DNA of 64,000 nucleotides from Clostridium_F caseinilyticum (GTDB lineage: Bacteria; Bacillota; Clostridia; Clostridiales; Clostridiaceae). Numbering within the stretch: the first letter of the stretch is position 1; every line of letters starts with the position of its first letter. The notes under the pieces are model-generated. The model made no database searches, was not told the DNA's origin, and was given only the letters and a program-made list of their open reading frames with translations. Both the position numbers and the translations under genes were made by a program. The DNA is taken from NCBI RefSeq assembly GCF_046127645.1, contig NZ_CP175919.1. The stretch is one strand, 5' to 3'. This document shows, piece by piece, positions 16,348 through 23,851 of this stretch.

Positions 16348-17478
16348 ATGGAAAATAAGATATACATGGATCATGCAGCAACTACTTATATAAAGAAAGA
16401 AGTATTAGATGCTATGATTCCTTACTTAACTGAATATTATGTTAATCCTTCTGCTATATACAATATGTCCAATAATTTAAAGATTGCTATAGATGAAGCT
16501 AAAGAGGAGATTGCAGATTTTATAGGAGGAGCCTCAGAAGAAATATTTTTCACATCTGGTGGTACAGAAGGGGATAATTGGGCTATAAAAGGTATAGCTT
16601 ATGGCAATGAGTCAAAAGGAAGACATATAATAACGTCTTCTATAGAGCACCCAGCAGTTCTAAACAGTTGTAAGTATTTGGAACAAAAAGGGTTTCAAAT
16701 AACATTTTTGCCTGTGGATAGAAGTGGAAAAATAGATTTAAAAAAATTAGAAGAAAGCATAAGAGAAGATACTATATTAGTTTCTATTATGACTGCTAAT
16801 AATGAAATAGGAACTATACAAGATATAAAGTCTATAGGAGGAATTTGTAAACAGCATAAGGTTTTATTTCACACAGATGCAGTTCAAGCCTTAGGGCAAA
16901 CATATATAAATGTGAAAGAAATGAATATAGATTTAATGACTATAACTGCACATAAAATATATGGACCTAAAGGTATTGGAGCATTATATATAAAAAAAGG
17001 AACAAGAATTGATAATCTTTTACATGGCGGTAGTCAAGAAAGAGGAAAAAGAGCAGGAACAGAAAATCCAGCAGCTATAGTTGGTTTTCAAAAAGCTGTT
17101 TCTCTATTAAGGGAAAATTGTCAAGGAGAGAATGAAAGAATAGAAAAACTTAGAGATAAATTTATAAAGGGACTTTTACAAATAGAAGGAACTAAAATAA
17201 ACGGGGCTCTAGGAAATGATAGGTTAAAAGGAAATATAAATGTAAGCTTTAAGAATATAGATGGTGACCTTTTACTTATGCTTTTAGATAATGAAGGAAT
17301 ATGTGCTTCAGCAGGAAGTGCCTGTTCAGCAGGAGCAACATATGCATCTCATGTACTTTTAGCTTTAGGATTAGATGAGAAACTTTTAAAAAGAACTTTA
17401 AGATTTACTCTAGGAGCTAAAAATACAGAGGAAGAAGTAGAATTTGTATTAGAAAAATTAAAAAAAATAGTGAATTAG
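16348..17478 (+). CDS. Cysteine desulfurase (NifS/IscS family)
   Basis: 376 residues from the ATG at 16348 (MENKIYMDHAATT); an upstream in-frame TTG would add a non-conserved tail and has no ribosome site. PLP Lys203 is in TAHKIYGPKGIG, the catalytic Cys326 in GSACSAGAT, and another Cys (319) in GICASAG. The enzyme takes sulfur from L-cysteine as a persulfide for Fe-S clusters and thiolated tRNA. No nifU/iscU follows; instead larE and mnmA lie downstream, so it probably feeds MnmA. A repeat copy (17487-17545) separates it from larE. Confidence 0.93.
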   Translation: MENKIYMDHAATTYIKKEVLDAMIPYLTEYYVNPSAIYNMSNNLKIAIDEAKEEIADFIGGASEEIFFTSGGTEGDNWAIKGIAYGNESKGRHIITSSIEHPAVLNSCKYLEQKGFQITFLPVDRSGKIDLKKLEESIREDTILVSIMTANNEIGTIQDIKSIGGICKQHKVLFHTDAVQALGQTYINVKEMNIDLMTITAHKIYGPKGIGALYIKKGTRIDNLLHGGSQERGKRAGTENPAAIVGFQKAVSLLRENCQGENERIEKLRDKFIKGLLQIEGTKINGALGNDRLKGNINVSFKNIDGDLLLMLLDNEGICASAGSACSAGATYASHVLLALGLDEKLLKRTLRFTLGAKNTEEEVEFVLEKLKKIVN

Positions 17479-17486
17479 AATTAATA

Positions 17487-17545
17487 CATAGCCGATATTT
17501 ACTCCTGCCTTGAAGAAGATGGGAGTATTAGAGCTGTTAGTTACC
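17487..17545 (+). repeat. Dispersed two-hairpin repeat, copy D (3' half only)
   Basis: Contains hairpin 2 of the family: TACTCCTGCCTT with AAGATGGGAGTA (17499-17528), then GTATTAGAGCT. Sits inside the sulfur operon between the desulfurase and larE genes. Confidence 0.65.
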
Positions 17546-17576
17546 TTATAAAAACATAAGAGGGGATGGTATTAAA

Positions 17577-18377
17577 ATGAATCATAAATACAATAATCTT
17601 ATTAACTATTTAAAAGAATTAGGAAGTGTGGCAGTAGCTTTTTCAGGGGGCGTAGATAGTACATTATTATTAAAAGCAGCTAAAGAAGCTTTAGGTGATA
17701 AAGCTATTTCTATTACAGTAGTATCCCCTTATATTCCAAAGTGGGAAATAGAAGAAGCTAAAGAATTAGCAAATAATATAGGAATAAAATCATATTTTTT
17801 AGAAGTGCCAATGCTTGAAGAAATAAGATTTAATCCAGAAGATAGATGCTATATATGTAAAAAAGGTGTATTTACTAAAATAAAAGAATTAGCAAAAGAA
17901 AAAGGGGTTAAATACATAGTAGATGGAACTAATTTAGATGATACAAAAGATTATAGACCAGGTATGAGAGCATTAAAAGAGTTAGATGTTAAGAGTCCTC
18001 TTTTAGAAAACTCTATTAATAAAGAAGAAATAAGGATTATATCTAAGGAGTTAGGATTAGAAACTTGGAATAAACCAGCCTATGCCTGTCTTTTATCTAG
18101 AATCCCTTATAATCAAGAAATAAAAGAAGAAGATTTATCTAGAATAGAAAAGGCAGAAGTGTACATGATGGAATTAGGATTTAGAGCAGTAAGAGTAAGA
18201 AGTCATGGAGATTTAGCTAGAATAGAAGTACCTCAGAAGGAAAGAACTAAAATATTTAACGAGATTACTTTAGATAATATATCAAAAAAATTTAAAGAAT
18301 TAGGATTTAAATATGTTACTGTAGATGCAGAAGGATATAAAATGGGAAGTTTAAATGCTTCAATAAATAAAAATTAA
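17577..18377 (+). CDS. larE: LarE-like ATP-dependent sulfur transferase
   Basis: 266 residues. PP-loop AFSGGVDSTLL at residues 21-31 activates the substrate with ATP. Cys171 in YACLLSRIPY aligns with the sacrificial Cys of LarE; a further pair Cys91/Cys94 (DRCYICKKG) is present, so a three-Cys, possibly cluster-binding variant is conceivable. LarE normally adds sulfur to the nickel-pincer cofactor of lactate racemase, but no larA, larB or larC is seen here. Between a desulfurase and mnmA it may serve another thiolation step. ATG with AGAGGGGATGG upstream. Confidence 0.85.
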   Translation: MNHKYNNLINYLKELGSVAVAFSGGVDSTLLLKAAKEALGDKAISITVVSPYIPKWEIEEAKELANNIGIKSYFLEVPMLEEIRFNPEDRCYICKKGVFTKIKELAKEKGVKYIVDGTNLDDTKDYRPGMRALKELDVKSPLLENSINKEEIRIISKELGLETWNKPAYACLLSRIPYNQEIKEEDLSRIEKAEVYMMELGFRAVRVRSHGDLARIEVPQKERTKIFNEITLDNISKKFKELGFKYVTVDAEGYKMGSLNASINKN

Positions 18378-18475
18378 TATTTAAAAATAAGAATGAGTAT
18401 AAAGTACACTTATTATATATTAAAAATCATACAACAGATAAAAGCAATTTTAAATTAAATGAGTAGGTGAATATT

Positions 18476-19546
18476 TTGAAAAAAAAGGTTTTAGTTGGTA
18501 TGAGTGGAGGGGTAGATAGTTCTGTAGCAGCTTATCTTTTGAAAAACCAAGGTTATGATGTTATAGGAGTGACTATGCAAATATGGCAAGATGATGAGGA
18601 ATTCGTAGAAAGAGAAGGTGGATGTTGTTCTTTAAGCGCAGTAGCAGATGCTAGAAGAGTAGCTAATAAAATAGGTATACCTTTTTATGTTATGAATTTT
18701 AAGGATGCATTTAAAAGAAATGTTATTGATTATTTTGTAGATGAATACGTGGAAGGAAGAACACCAAATCCCTGTATAGCATGTAATAAATTCATAAAAT
18801 TTTCTGCATTTTTAGATAAGGCTATGGCTATGGGAATAGATTATGTAGCCACAGGACATTACGCTATTATAGAAAAGCAGAATGATAGATATGTAATAAA
18901 AAAATCAGAAGATGATAAAAAAGACCAAACTTATGCACTTTACAACCTTACACAGTTCCAATTAGAAAGAACTTTGATGCCTTGTGGTCAATATAAGAAA
19001 ACTCAAATTAGAGAAATAGCTAAAGAGATAGGACTTAGAGTTCATAATAAAAAAGATAGTGAAGAAATATGTTTTATACCAGATAATGATCATGGAAGAT
19101 ATATTAAAAACAGATTCCCAAATAAAGTTAGAGAAGGAAACTTTGTGGATAAAGAAGGAAATATTTTAGGTATTCACAAGGGAATCGTATACTATACTAT
19201 AGGACAAAGAAAGGGTTTAGGTATAGCCTTTGGAAAACCTATGTATGTAGTAGATATAAATCCATTTAGAAATGAAGTAGTTTTAGGAAGTTTAGAAGAT
19301 CTTTTAAATACAGAACTTATAGCTAAGGATATAAATTATATACCTTTTGATACTTTAAAAGAGCCTATGGAAATTGAGGCGAAGATAAGATATTCTCAAA
19401 ATCCTTCAAAGGCAGTAATAACCCCAATAGAAAATGGGAAAGTAAAAGTAAATTTTTATGAAAAGCAAAGAGCTATAACTAAAGGTCAATCTGTAGTTTT
19501 CTATAAGGATGATTTAGTGATAGGTGGAGGAGTAATTGAAAAGTAA
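18476..19546 (+). CDS. mnmA: tRNA-specific 2-thiouridylase MnmA
   Basis: 356 residues from the TTG at 18476, chosen because GTAGGTGA sits 5 bp upstream and the product then starts MKKKVLVGMSGGVDSSV as in the family. PP-loop SGGVDSS, catalytic Cys100 (NPCIACN) and Cys199 (SEEICFIP) are all present. MnmA thiolates U34 of Lys, Glu and Gln tRNAs using persulfide sulfur from a cysteine desulfurase. Last gene of the sulfur island. Confidence 0.95.
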   Translation: MKKKVLVGMSGGVDSSVAAYLLKNQGYDVIGVTMQIWQDDEEFVEREGGCCSLSAVADARRVANKIGIPFYVMNFKDAFKRNVIDYFVDEYVEGRTPNPCIACNKFIKFSAFLDKAMAMGIDYVATGHYAIIEKQNDRYVIKKSEDDKKDQTYALYNLTQFQLERTLMPCGQYKKTQIREIAKEIGLRVHNKKDSEEICFIPDNDHGRYIKNRFPNKVREGNFVDKEGNILGIHKGIVYYTIGQRKGLGIAFGKPMYVVDINPFRNEVVLGSLEDLLNTELIAKDINYIPFDTLKEPMEIEAKIRYSQNPSKAVITPIENGKVKVNFYEKQRAITKGQSVVFYKDDLVIGGGVIEK

Positions 19547-19854
19547 AAAATAACAGAGGATGTCTCAAAATAAAAATAGCCTTAATTTTTAAAACCGTAA
19601 ATATAAATAATACATTTATTATCATATCCACTTCGAATCTTCTTAAATTGTTTTAGTGTAATAAATATATTCCCAATAAGTTACATAATTTCATCTTCTT
19701 AATATTATATAGTATTTATATTCCTATATATTCATGCTATTTAGTAATTTTAAATAAGGTATAAATATACTTTCCAAGAAGTTATTGATAATTTAAAATG
19801 CGAATGATACAATAAATATGAAAAGTATGAATAATATGAATGGAGTTGAAATAA
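19547..19854. repeat. Intergenic region with half of a palindromic repeat shared with 52935-53037
   Basis: At 19558-19612 the segment TGTCTCAAAATAAAAATAG, then TTAATTTTTAAAA, then CGTAAATATAAATAATA closely matches the repeat near 53 kb (part of it on the opposite strand). No gene is seen in this 308-bp gap. A promoter for the AbrB gene is probably near 19800 but was not resolved. Confidence 0.45.
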
Positions 19855-20100
19855 GTGTCAAAAATAAAAGATGGAAAATATATATTTGGTACAGTAAAAG
19901 TAGGAGAAAGAGGACAAATAGTTATTCCAAAAGAAGCTAGGAAAAAATTTAATATAAATTCTGGTGATAACCTTATAGTGTTAGGAGATGAAAAAAAGGG
20001 AATAGCTATAGCTAAAGTGGATATAATGAAGAGTTTTGCTATAAAATTTTTAGAGGAATTTGGTATGGACGAAGATGATTTAAAGAGTGATGAAGAATAA
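19855..20100 (+). CDS. AbrB-family transcriptional regulator
   Basis: 81 residues. The N-terminal swapped-hairpin DNA-binding domain VGERGQIVIPKEARKKFNI is a clear AbrB/SpoVT match, followed by a short acidic tail (MDEDDLKSDEE). GTG start with GGAGTTG upstream. The next gene, 48 bp on, encodes a DUF998 membrane protein and may be controlled with it. Likely a dimeric transition-state type regulator; targets unknown. Confidence 0.85.
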   Translation: MSKIKDGKYIFGTVKVGERGQIVIPKEARKKFNINSGDNLIVLGDEKKGIAIAKVDIMKSFAIKFLEEFGMDEDDLKSDEE

Positions 20101-20148
20101 ATTAAATATATCTAATCTATAACAAATAAAAAAAGGGGTTTTATAAAA

Positions 20149-20772
20149 ATGTGGGGATCAAAATTCAATTGGATTATATTAATTATAGGAGCATTTTTAG
20201 AATTTTTAATTCCATATGTATTGACCTTTTTTTATCCAAGATATAGCCATAGTAGAGAAGTTTTGAGTGCACTTGGAGGAAAGAATAGCCCTGTTTGCCA
20301 ATACTATAACTTGTGGCTTATAATTTGGGGAATTATAATGAGTTTTACATCAATTACTTTTTATAAAACATATTTTAAGTTTTCAAATATAGTATCAATT
20401 ATAGGATCAATAATATTTATATTATTTGGAGTGGGAGCATGTATATTATCGTCAATATTTAGTGTGGAAGATAAAAGAAGTATAGAATCTATAGAAGGTA
20501 AAGTTCATGGAATAGGCTCCGGTGTAGGATTTATTGCGTTAGCATTTATGCCCTTAATAATTAGTAAATTATCATATATGAAAGGTGAAAGCTTATTAGG
20601 GATAATTTTTATTATATTTTTTATTATTAATATTATAATTTTTACACTTTTTATTATGAGTGAAAAGGATCGTTTTTCTAACACGCTTATTGGATTATGG
20701 CAAAGACTATTATTAGTAAGTTTTTATATGCCTTTAGTTATATTAGCAATAAAGAACATAAATCTTTCATAA
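20149..20772 (+). CDS. DUF998-family membrane protein
   Basis: 207 residues, six predicted membrane segments. The conserved features of DUF998 are seen: an early YSHSREVLSALGG loop, GVGACILSSIFSVE, and VHGIGSGVGFIAL (HG motif in a membrane helix). Function of the family is unknown. AAAAGGGG precedes the ATG. A methyltransferase remnant begins right after its stop in another frame. Confidence 0.75.
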   Translation: MWGSKFNWIILIIGAFLEFLIPYVLTFFYPRYSHSREVLSALGGKNSPVCQYYNLWLIIWGIIMSFTSITFYKTYFKFSNIVSIIGSIIFILFGVGACILSSIFSVEDKRSIESIEGKVHGIGSGVGFIALAFMPLIISKLSYMKGESLLGIIFIIFFIINIIIFTLFIMSEKDRFSNTLIGLWQRLLLVSFYMPLVILAIKNINLS

Positions 20773-20773
20773 T

Positions 20774-20848
20774 TATTCTAATCTATTAAATGTTCTTAAA
20801 GAAATCTATAGAGTATTGAAAAAAGAAAGTAAATTTATTATTTTATAA
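20774..20848 (+). pseudogene. Remnant of a class I SAM-dependent methyltransferase
   Basis: An open stretch ending at TAA 20846-20848 reads LLNVLKEIYRVLKKESKF then IIL, which matches the conserved post-II segment of class I methyltransferases (lxExxRVLKPGGxfxi). No start or upstream domain is left. Fragment only; the family match rests on about 20 residues. Confidence 0.45.
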
Positions 20849-20859
20849 GGAGTGAGATA

Positions 20860-21339
20860 ATGAAAAGTTTAATAGTTTTTTACTCATTAGAAGGACATAC
20901 TAAATCCATTGCTGATATTATACGAAAAGAATTAAATTGTGATTTACTTGAATTAGAACCGGAAAAAGAAATTCCTAAAACAGGAATTCGAAAGTTCTTT
21001 TGGGGTGGCAAGAGTGTAATATTTAATGAAAAACCAAGTTTAAAAAATCAAATTCCTAATTTAAATGAATATGATGCAATATTTATCGGAACACCTATTT
21101 GGGCTGGAAAGTATACACCAGCTGTAAATACTTTTATTTCTCAAAATAAAATAAAGGGAAAAAATATTGGCTTTTTTGCATGTCATGGTGGGGGTGGTGC
21201 AAAAAAGTGTTTTCAAAAATTAGAAGGTATCTTAAAAGATAATACTATAATTGGTTCAATTGATTTCATAGATTCAGAAGATGAAACAGAAAGAAAGGAT
21301 AAGGTAAAACATTGGTTATCTAATATTGTATTGTTGTAA
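20860..21339 (+). CDS. Flavodoxin-family protein
   Basis: 159 residues. FMN phosphate loop YSLEGHTKSIADII near the N-terminus (flavodoxin SxxGxT), and the isoalloxazine contact regions GTPIWAGKYTPAV and ACHGGGGAKKCF. These are features of the WrbA/FldA-like 'flavodoxin family' seen in clostridia rather than a classical electron-transfer flavodoxin, but the redox role is the same in kind. AAGGAGTGAG precedes the ATG. It is flanked by decayed gene pieces on both sides. Confidence 0.85.
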   Translation: MKSLIVFYSLEGHTKSIADIIRKELNCDLLELEPEKEIPKTGIRKFFWGGKSVIFNEKPSLKNQIPNLNEYDAIFIGTPIWAGKYTPAVNTFISQNKIKGKNIGFFACHGGGGAKKCFQKLEGILKDNTIIGSIDFIDSEDETERKDKVKHWLSNIVLL

Positions 21340-21435
21340 TATTTAAATAAATATATTCAATGTATAACATCAGCTAAAAAAGAAGAAACAAAAGCAAAAA
21401 GAATGGAAGAAGATATATTTAAATTGGATAAATAA
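21340..21435 (+). pseudogene. Remnant of a YdeI/OmpD-associated-family gene tail
   Basis: Directly after the flavodoxin stop, in the same frame, 31 codons read ...YIQCITSAKKEETKAKRMEEDI... to TAA 21433. The pattern SAKKEETKAKR(M/I)E is the typical C-terminal segment of YdeI/OmdA-type proteins. There is no start or upstream domain; the piece seems to be the scar of a lost gene. Confidence 0.45.
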
Positions 21436-21472
21436 CTAGTAAAGCTAAATGTGTTTTACTAGTTTATTTTTT
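21434..21472 (+). terminator. Terminator after the flavodoxin/remnant
   Basis: AACTAGTAAA (21434-21443) pairs with TTTACTAGTT (21455-21464), then a T-rich run to 21472. Confidence 0.8.
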
Positions 21473-21496
21473 TACAAAATAATAACATTTAATTTA

Positions 21497-21550
21497 TTGA
21501 CTACATGGTTTGTTTTTGATAAAGTTAATATAGACCTAATGGTCTATATT
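21497..21550 (+). promoter_or_regulatory. Promoter and 24-bp palindromic operator of the tetR-antiporter operon
   Basis: TTGACT (21497-21502), 17 bp, TAAAGT (21520-21525). Directly downstream AATATAGACC-TAAT-GGTCTATATT (21527-21550) is a perfect 10-bp inverted repeat at the start of transcription, just ahead of the TetR gene; the layout is classic for self-repression. Confidence 0.75.
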
Positions 21551-21568
21551 TGTTTGAAGGAGGATATA

Positions 21569-22189
21569 ATGAAACAAAAAGAAAAAAATAAAATTAGCAG
21601 AGATAAAATATTAAATGCAGCTATTATAGAATTTGGTACTAAAGATTATGGTAATGCATCTTTAAATAACATTTGCAATGATAATAATATTTCAAAAGGT
21701 CTTATCTATCACTATTACAAAAATAAGGATGACTTATTTTTAAGTTGCGTAAAGTATTGCTTCGATCAATTTGTAGATTATATTCAAAGTGAGAAGTTTG
21801 ATGAAAATGATTTTCAAAATATTATTCAAAAACATTTAGATTTAAGATATCGTTTTTTTAAAGAGAATATTTATTTAAGACATATATTTTTTAATGCAGT
21901 TTTACAGGCACCTATGCATTTAAAACAACAAATTAAAGATATAAGAAAGAATTTTGATAATGTTAATATAAGTAATTATCGGTTTGCTTTAAGTAAAATG
22001 ACACTAAGAGAAGGTATAACAGAAGAAGAAGCAATAGAATATTTTTGGATTTTTCAAGAAATGTTCAATGGGTATTTTGAAAGCAAAACATATGAAAACT
22101 GTGAGTTTAATGGTCTAATAAAAGAACATGAAATCAAACTTGAAAAAATATTGAATATTATGCTTTATGGCATTGTAAAGGAGGATTGA
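21569..22189 (+). CDS. TetR/AcrR-family regulator
   Basis: 206 residues from the ATG at 21569, chosen because GAAGGAGG lies 6 bp upstream; the longer upstream frame crosses the operator. The N-terminal HTH KILNAAIIEFGTKDYGNAS with ISKGLIYHYYKNKDDLF is a textbook TetR domain; the C-terminal ligand domain is variable. It probably represses itself and the antiporter gene 5 bp downstream through the palindrome at 21527-21550. Ligand unknown. Confidence 0.9.
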   Translation: MKQKEKNKISRDKILNAAIIEFGTKDYGNASLNNICNDNNISKGLIYHYYKNKDDLFLSCVKYCFDQFVDYIQSEKFDENDFQNIIQKHLDLRYRFFKENIYLRHIFFNAVLQAPMHLKQQIKDIRKNFDNVNISNYRFALSKMTLREGITEEEAIEYFWIFQEMFNGYFESKTYENCEFNGLIKEHEIKLEKILNIMLYGIVKED

Positions 22190-22194
22190 GAGTA

Positions 22195-23430
22195 ATGGTA
22201 CTTTTAATATTAAGATTATTATTAGCAATTACAGTTGCTTTTTTCATGGGTAAATTAATTTCAAAAGTCAAACTACCTGCTATTTTAGGTTGGTTAATTG
22301 CAGGTATGATATTAGGTCCCCATACAGTAGGACTTGTAAATGAAACTACTTTAAATGCTGAATGGTACAAAACCATTGTAAATATTTTGGAGTGTGCAGT
22401 AGGGCTTTTAATTGGAACAGAACTAGTTTGGAATAAAATTAAAAAATCAGGTAAACAACTCATAATAACAACTTTAACGCAATCCTTAGGAACATTTTTT
22501 GTAGTTAGTGTAGTATTTGCAGTTGTATTTTACTTTACAGGTATTCCATTATATCTTGCTTTAATTTTCGGAGGTATTGCTCTTGCAACAGCACCAGCAC
22601 CTGCTTTATCCGTTGTAAGAGAATTTAAAACGGATGGACCTGTAACTAGGACATTAATTCCCATGGCAGCCCTTGATGATATAGTGGGAGTTGTTGTATT
22701 TTTTTCTATTATTTCAATTATATCTGCTAAAATTTCAGAACAAAAGCTGCCTATATATATGATTTTATTAATTGTGCTACTACCAATTATTATTGGAATT
22801 GGTACAGGATTGTTACTTGAAAAAGAAAATACACCACAAAAAACTATAGTACTTTTAATTACAATTATATTAATATCTTCAGGTGTAGGATTTATATTTG
22901 ATAAGGTAATTTTACCTGAACCAGTATTAAACTTTATGTTAATTGGAATGGCTTTTTCAGCTACGTTTGCTAATATGATTTCAAAGAATAGGTTAGAGGA
23001 AATAATGAGTGCATTTAATCCTATTTTGGACATATCAATGATTGTAGTAATATTAAATTTAGGTACACCACTTGATTATCATTTAATTTTAGGTGCAGGA
23101 TTATTTACTGCAATTTATATTATATCAAGAGCAGTAGGAAAGTATAGTGGAGCATTCTTTGGAGCGGCTATTACTCATTCACCACAAGCAGTAAAGAAGT
23201 ATTTAGGTCTTACATTACTACCACATTCAGGAGTATCATTAGTATTTACAGGAATAGCAGTTTCTGTTTTAAAAGGGCCAGCTCCAGAATGCGCAAAAAT
23301 CATACAGGGTACAATTGCAGCAGCAGCAGTAATAAATGAGGTTATTGCAGTAATTGTTGCTAAAAAAGCTTTTGAATGGGCAGGAGAATTCAATAACAAA
23401 TATGGTATTGAACTTGGCCAAAGTAATTAA
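22195..23430 (+). CDS. CPA2-type cation:proton antiporter
   Basis: 411 residues from the ATG at 22195 (AAAGGAGG 10 bp upstream; an in-frame TTG at 22186 is too close to it). About 12 membrane segments in a Na_H_Exchanger fold: KLPAILGWLIAGMILGPHT at the N-terminus, and the ion-binding helix region with AALDDIVGVVVFF, where the DD pair is diagnostic of electrogenic CPA2 antiporters. No cytoplasmic TrkA/RCK domain. Co-transcribed with tetR; the exported ion cannot be told. Confidence 0.87.
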   Translation: MVLLILRLLLAITVAFFMGKLISKVKLPAILGWLIAGMILGPHTVGLVNETTLNAEWYKTIVNILECAVGLLIGTELVWNKIKKSGKQLIITTLTQSLGTFFVVSVVFAVVFYFTGIPLYLALIFGGIALATAPAPALSVVREFKTDGPVTRTLIPMAALDDIVGVVVFFSIISIISAKISEQKLPIYMILLIVLLPIIIGIGTGLLLEKENTPQKTIVLLITIILISSGVGFIFDKVILPEPVLNFMLIGMAFSATFANMISKNRLEEIMSAFNPILDISMIVVILNLGTPLDYHLILGAGLFTAIYIISRAVGKYSGAFFGAAITHSPQAVKKYLGLTLLPHSGVSLVFTGIAVSVLKGPAPECAKIIQGTIAAAAVINEVIAVIVAKKAFEWAGEFNNKYGIELGQSN

Positions 23431-23851
23431 AATAATTATTATACAAAAAAAGAGCAAATGAACTTAGAGGACACTGATATAGTGCTCTCAAGTAATTTAT
23501 TTTAATTTTGAGTTTCAAAAAAGAAAACCTATTAGAAAGTAAGAATACAATATAAGCTATATTTTTATTAGATCAAAAATAATCCAATGGTTAAAGTGAA
23601 TTAAAGATAGTTTTGAGTGGATGAATCCTTTGGAATAAATTGTCCTTATAAAAAGATAAAATACAAATTCATAGATTAAGTTATTAAAGAGTTAGGAGAG
23701 AAAGAGAAATATAGCGGGAATAATAAATTTTTAGAAGTATAAACTAAAAAAGAGTTTAGTTATTATAGAAGTTTATATCTGAAAAGTAATAGAAACTACG
23801 ATTTTGTTTCATGCAAAAAGTCTATATAAAAAACAAAAGAAAGGAGATACA
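23431..23851 (+). other. Degenerate intergenic region upstream of selO
   Basis: Apart from the remnant at 23612-23742 and a weak hairpin near 23468-23490 (AGAGGACACT with AGTGCTCTC), no feature was found. Reading frames here are broken by stops. Confidence 0.4.
23612..23742 (+). pseudogene. Frameshifted gene tail of unknown family
   Basis: Two frames join to one protein-like segment: FEWMNPLE (23612-23635), then after a shift NCPYKKIKYKFID (23638 on), a TAA at one codon, and VIKELGEKEKYSGNNKFLEV before TAA 23740-23742. The amino-acid make-up looks like real protein but I do not recognise the family. No start region is left. Confidence 0.4.
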
